Part shown: piece by piece, positions 5,362 to 7,822 of the stretch
Position numbering within the stretch: the first letter of the stretch is position 1
Layout of the letters: every line of letters starts with the position of its first letter
From: Actinomycetes bacterium
Lineage (GTDB): Bacteria > Actinomycetota > Acidimicrobiia > Acidimicrobiales > Microtrichaceae
Assembly (NCBI GenBank): GCA_023434535.1
Contig: JAEYSR010000179.1
Location: 1-7,822 of the forward strand
Reading direction: 5' to 3'
Length of the DNA: 7,822 bases
Program-made: the position numbers and the translations under genes
Notes under the pieces: generated by a model
Database searches by the model: none
What the model was told of the DNA's origin: nothing
Seen by the model: only the letters and a program-made list of their open reading frames with translations

Positions 5362-5916
5362 ATGTGGCGAGGCGTCGCATGTGCTGCGGTCGTGAGCCTG
5401 AGCGCACTGATGATGATCGCCATGAGCGCGCCGGGGTTCCCCCTCTGGGGGTTGTTCATCGGACTGGCCCTGGTGGTCGTTGTGCTCGTCTGGGTGGGGT
5501 TGGTGATCGCCGACGTGGTCGCAGCGGCCCGAGGCCGTCCACTCGGGACCTGGTCGTGGCACGCCGTGTGCCTCGCAGCGGTGCTGGCCGTCGCGATCTC
5601 TGTGCCGACGTTCGCGCCGCTGCGGGCGCGGTTCGCTCTGTCCAAAGGGTCCATGCAGGAGATCGCGGACAGGTGCCTCGACGCGTCGTCCAGGGATGAG
5701 TCCTGTGATGTCGATGGACGCGTCGGGCTGTACCTGATGTTCACCGCGACGACGCGGGACGACGACGTTGTCCTCTACGTGTCAGGGATGTCCTTCTTGG
5801 ACAGTGGCTTCGTCTATGCCCCCGACGGGGACCCCCCTGGCAGCGCCGTGGACTTCGAAGCGCCGGACTACCTGAACCTCGGTGATGGCTGGTTTGCCTT
5901 CACCGCGTCCTTCTGA
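5362..5916 (+). CDS. Hypothetical membrane protein, multi-helix N-terminus with exposed C-terminal domain
   Basis: A 184-aa protein of unknown function. Hydrophobic helices lie at about 5-22, 27-53 and 66-86. A soluble domain of about 95 residues follows, with a Cys pair (C105, C115) that could form a disulfide if exported, and a C-terminal sequence (DSGFVYAPDGDPP, then LGDGWFAFTASF) rich in Gly/Asp/aromatics. This hydrophobic head plus a small tail ending in a GWxxF-type motif is a pattern seen in uncharacterised actinobacterial membrane proteins (general impression, not a family assignment). ATG 5362 is the first start in the frame after the stop at 5301; GTG 5392 or a later ATG (5410-5422) would shorten the first helix. 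No strong ribosome site is visible. It is convergent with the next gene. Confidence 0.72.
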   Translation: MWRGVACAAVVSLSALMMIAMSAPGFPLWGLFIGLALVVVVLVWVGLVIADVVAAARGRPLGTWSWHAVCLAAVLAVAISVPTFAPLRARFALSKGSMQEIADRCLDASSRDESCDVDGRVGLYLMFTATTRDDDVVLYVSGMSFLDSGFVYAPDGDPPGSAVDFEAPDYLNLGDGWFAFTASF

Positions 5917-5934
5917 CGGCGTCGCACCGGCCAG

Positions 5935-5962
5935 GCCGGATCCGACACCACGTGCATCCGGC
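5935..5962. terminator. Possible bidirectional terminator between convergent genes
   Basis: GCCGGAT (5935-5941) and ATCCGGC (5956-5962) form a perfect 7-bp stem around a 14-nt loop containing the palindrome CACGTG. It lies in the 89-bp gap between two convergent genes, 19 bp past one stop and about 44 bp past the other. The stem is modest and has no T-run on either side. Confidence 0.35.
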
Positions 5963-6005
5963 ACTATGTACCCGACTGCCACCCATGCCGTTGTTGATGT
6001 GAGGC

Positions 6006-6908
6006 TTAGGCAGGAGGCGGTGTCGCGATCGCCCATCGTGTTTGGGTGATCTGCCAGCTGTGAGCGGTCGGCTCCGAGGCAGGCTCGGTGTCGGAGTCCA
6101 CGATCTGTACGGTCCACCCGTCGAAGGAGTCGGACCAAAGGGTGCCGTCGTCGGCGCCGGTGCTGGGGATGCACGACTTGCGGGTCGCAGCATCAGCGGT
6201 CGCGGCAAGGCTTGCGGCGTCATCATCGCCTTTCGGTGCCGTGCCCTGTGACGTTGTCTGGTGCTCCGGCCAGCCATAGGGGCCGAGAGCGAAGCAGCGA
6301 CGATCGACGTCCGAGTACAGGATGAGCGGCGATGCCGCCTGTTGCGCAGCGGCAGCATCCTCAGCCGACTCAACGGTTGTGGCGCTGGAACCGAAACCGA
6401 GCTCATAGGGGGCGACCGCGATGAGCGGTGGCGGTCGCCCGTCCTTCGTCAGTACGGCCGCCACCGTGAGGCGGGACGGGTTCAGCTCGGGGTCGAACAG
6501 GGATCCTTGCCCCAGCGTGGTGCTGTCGCACTCATCGGACTGGGTCCAGGCCAGGAGGTTGAACTCGGTGCCGAAGACACCAGGCGCCACGGATGTCTTG
6601 GGTCCGGCATCCGACTCGAGGTCGGCGAAGAACCTCTGGGACCCGTCGACGACCTCGGCCAGCGACTTGACCGCCCGGCGCACCGGAGCTGGTTGGCCCT
6701 CGGCGCTGGCTTGGAAGGCACGGCTCGACCAACTGGGTGTCGGCCCCTGGAACGCGTCGGCCGCTCGCTGCAACTCCGCACAGAACGCTTCGGTCGACGC
6801 CTCGGAGGTGTTGCGCGACTGCTGCTCGCCGCTGTCTTCGCACGCCAACGGCGCAACCGCAGCGACGGAAGCGGCAACCGCGCACATCGCGCGTGACGTC
6901 CAGCTCAT
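6006..6908 (-). CDS. Hypothetical exported protein, possible lipoprotein
   Basis: A 300-aa protein I do not recognise. The N-terminus is a short basic start, a hydrophobic stretch (about 8-22) and Cys23 followed by acidic and Ser-rich residues. This is lipoprotein-like, but the lipobox is weak (P-L-A-C, with Pro at -3). An Ala-rich, probably helical segment follows (about 37-100, with AFCAELQRAADAF and a RRAVKSLAEVVDGSQRFF block), which resembles the helical part of many actinobacterial secreted lipoproteins. The rest is a mixed domain with cysteines at 43, 127, 205 and 246 and a Thr/Ala/Asp-rich low-complexity region at 215-245. The ATG at 6908 begins a signal peptide and lies 6 nt after a TANNNT -10 element; the frame is open upstream to 7388, but that reading is antisense to the DUF222 gene. 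No operon partner. Confidence 0.7.
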   Translation of the reverse strand: MSWTSRAMCAVAASVAAVAPLACEDSGEQQSRNTSEASTEAFCAELQRAADAFQGPTPSWSSRAFQASAEGQPAPVRRAVKSLAEVVDGSQRFFADLESDAGPKTSVAPGVFGTEFNLLAWTQSDECDSTTLGQGSLFDPELNPSRLTVAAVLTKDGRPPPLIAVAPYELGFGSSATTVESAEDAAAAQQAASPLILYSDVDRRCFALGPYGWPEHQTTSQGTAPKGDDDAASLAATADAATRKSCIPSTGADDGTLWSDSFDGWTVQIVDSDTEPASEPTAHSWQITQTRWAIATPPPA

Positions 6909-6914
6909 CTGGTC

Positions 6915-6920
6915 AGGGTA
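6915..6920 (-). promoter_or_regulatory. -10 element for a leaderless transcript of the exported-protein gene
   Basis: TACCCT (minus strand, 6920-6915) fits the actinobacterial TANNNT -10 and ends 6 nt before the ATG at 6908. That spacing puts the transcription start at or next to the start codon. The lack of any Shine-Dalgarno site agrees. No convincing -35 is seen. Confidence 0.4.
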
Positions 6921-6958
6921 CGGAGACGGGGACGGCGTTCCGCACGAAGGGTCGTCTC

Positions 6959-6974
6959 GGCGGACACATCCGCC
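6959..6974. promoter_or_regulatory. Inverted repeat in the divergent promoter region
   Basis: GGCGGA-CACA-TCCGCC has perfect 6-bp arms and a 4-bp spacer. It lies 51-66 bp upstream of the exported-protein ATG and about 100 bp upstream of the DUF222 gene. It could be an operator for the minus-strand gene; no regulator is known. Confidence 0.3.
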
Positions 6975-7059
6975 CACCCAATCGGTCACTGCGGACGGTA
7001 CAGATGAGCCGCTACTTGTTGGTGTGAGCTGCTCGATCATGGCTGTCATACCCCCGTCG

Positions 7060-7065
7060 TATGTT
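7060..7065 (+). promoter_or_regulatory. -10 element for a leaderless DUF222/HNH transcript
   Basis: TATGTT fits TANNNT and ends 7 nt before the ATG at 7073, so the A of the start codon is the likely +1. There is no ribosome binding site upstream, as expected for a leaderless mRNA. The -35 region (about 7037-7042) is poor. Confidence 0.5.
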
Positions 7066-7066
7066 G

Positions 7067-7082
7067 TCGAACATGAGTTCGA
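7067..7082. promoter_or_regulatory. Perfect LexA (SOS) box over the DUF222/HNH start codon
   Basis: TCGAAC-ATGA-GTTCGA is a perfect 16-bp palindrome identical to the actinobacterial/mycobacterial LexA consensus TCGAAC-N4-GTTCGA. The start codon ATG (7073-7075) forms most of the spacer, and the box begins 1 bp after the predicted -10. LexA bound here would block the promoter until DNA damage. REP13E12/DUF222 genes of Mycobacterium tuberculosis are known to carry SOS boxes, which supports the call. Confidence 0.85.
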
Positions 7083-7822
7083 TCGGGGAGGGACGGGAGA
7101 ACGGGCCGCCGGCAGGTCCGGGGGTCGTGGGGTTCGGACCGGCTGACGTGTCGTCGACGGTCGAGTCGCACGGGCTGTTGGTCGCGGCCCGGGTGTCGGC
7201 GGCTGCGGATGTGAAGGCCTTGTCCGATGACGAGTGCCTGGGTGTGATCGATGATGTGGAGGTCGCGCTGCGGTCCCTCGCCGCGCTGCGCGGTGCCGTG
7301 TTGGCCGAGGTCGATGCGCGGAGTCTGTGCGATCTGCGGTACGGGTCCCGGTCCAGGGTGTGGTTCGAACGACGTCATGGCCGATCACGTCACAGCATCG
7401 GCCGCGACCTCCGCACCGCGAAGGCGTTGAGAACCCATCTGCCCGAGATCGCGGCTGCGTTGGGCCGTGGGGAGATCACCGACGAACGGGTCGCCTACAT
7501 CTGCACGAAGGTCAACGACCGCAACGCCGAAGCTCTCGCGGCGGCCCAGGAGGGCCTCCTCGCCCTGTCCGCGGCGGAGGCGTCGTTCGCGCAGTTCTGC
7601 GTCCTCGTGACGGACCTGGCCCGCTACGCCGATGACGACGGCGGCCACGAACCACCAGCCGCGTCCAACGAGGCCCACGTGAACCCGGTCGGCGCCGACG
7701 GCGACACCGTCGCGGTGTCGGCCACCTACACCGGCGTGGATGCCGAGACGTTCCAACAGCTCGTCGAGAACGCCACCAACCAGCTGTGGCGACGATGGCT
7801 CAATGACTGCACCCAGACCCCC
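7073..7822 (+). CDS. DUF222 (REP13E12-type) HNH endonuclease family protein, 5' part
   Basis: The first 250 codons of a protein whose N-terminal DUF222 domain is complete or nearly so; the gene runs off the window. Recognisable family features: ALRSLAALRGAVLAEVDAR (65-83), the YGSRSRVWFERRHGRSRHSI block (90-109), the ARALR-like KALRTHLPEIAAALGRGEIT (117-136), a region of alternating Ala-rich helices (150-186), and a strand/turn region with TYTGVDAETFQQLVENA (218-234). In most relatives an HNH nuclease domain follows; here it would lie beyond 7822 and is not seen. These genes are abundant, multi-copy and variable in actinobacterial genomes and may be mobile or intron-associated; their activity is poorly defined. 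The ATG at 7073 is supported by the -10 spacing and the LexA box. The first 25 residues are Gly/Pro-rich. Confidence 0.88.
   Translation, partial: MSSIGEGRENGPPAGPGVVGFGPADVSSTVESHGLLVAARVSAAADVKALSDDECLGVIDDVEVALRSLAALRGAVLAEVDARSLCDLRYGSRSRVWFERRHGRSRHSIGRDLRTAKALRTHLPEIAAALGRGEITDERVAYICTKVNDRNAEALAAAQEGLLALSAAEASFAQFCVLVTDLARYADDDGGHEPPAASNEAHVNPVGADGDTVAVSATYTGVDAETFQQLVENATNQLWRRWLNDCTQTP

Noticed and set aside
4600..5744. Long minus-strand frames over the cupin and membrane-protein genes
   Set aside because: Ser/Arg/Pro-rich shadows of genes on the plus strand, with no recognisable domain.
6261..7146. Plus-strand frames of 211 and 241 codons opposite the exported-protein gene
   Set aside because: Composition is that of an antisense shadow; no signal peptide or domain, and the minus-strand reading has an ordered exported-protein architecture.
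6909..7388. Upstream extension of the exported-protein frame to 460 codons
   Set aside because: Pro/Arg/Thr-rich sequence antisense to the DUF222 gene; it would bury the signal peptide, and a -10 element lies at 6915-6920.

Overview
The window is very GC-rich, with dense short-gap genes, strongly G/C-biased third codon positions, GTG starts and a DUF222 (REP13E12-type) nuclease gene. This points to an actinomycete (Actinomycetota). The family mix would fit Acidimicrobiia or a related environmental lineage, but nothing here fixes the genus. I see no tRNA, rRNA, CRISPR array or insertion sequence.

Left, minus strand (1-1733): a tight three-gene extracytoplasmic copper operon, read right to left. 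It encodes a membrane-anchored CopC-domain protein, a PCu(A)C-type copper-chaperone lipoprotein whose ATG overlaps the copC stop (ATGA), and, 2 bp further on, a Tat-exported DyP-type heme peroxidase cut by the window edge. The grouping resembles actinobacterial loci in which copper chaperones and a DyP peroxidase act together outside the membrane. CopC has Asp where the second copper-ligating His is expected.

Middle (1809-4972): an amidohydrolase_2-family metal-dependent hydrolase (minus), ended by a long GC hairpin and preceded by its own promoter with a dyad over the probable transcription start. Upstream on the same strand is a GAF/PAS-like LuxR-type regulator. Divergent from the regulator is a small single-domain cupin gene with a strong ribosome binding site and a 15-bp terminator hairpin. 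The shared regulator/cupin promoter region holds overlapping palindromes. A regulator controlling the cupin, and perhaps the hydrolase, is plausible but not shown.

Right (4973-7822): a poorly coding stretch with one doubtful, possibly frameshifted small ORF; a hypothetical membrane protein (plus); convergent with it a hypothetical secreted or lipid-anchored protein (minus); and divergent from that the 5' 250 codons of a DUF222/HNH-type protein. The DUF222 start codon lies inside a perfect actinobacterial LexA (SOS) box, TCGAAC-N4-GTTCGA, 7 nt after a TANNNT -10 element. This is the clearest regulatory signal in the window and suggests a leaderless, DNA-damage-inducible gene.
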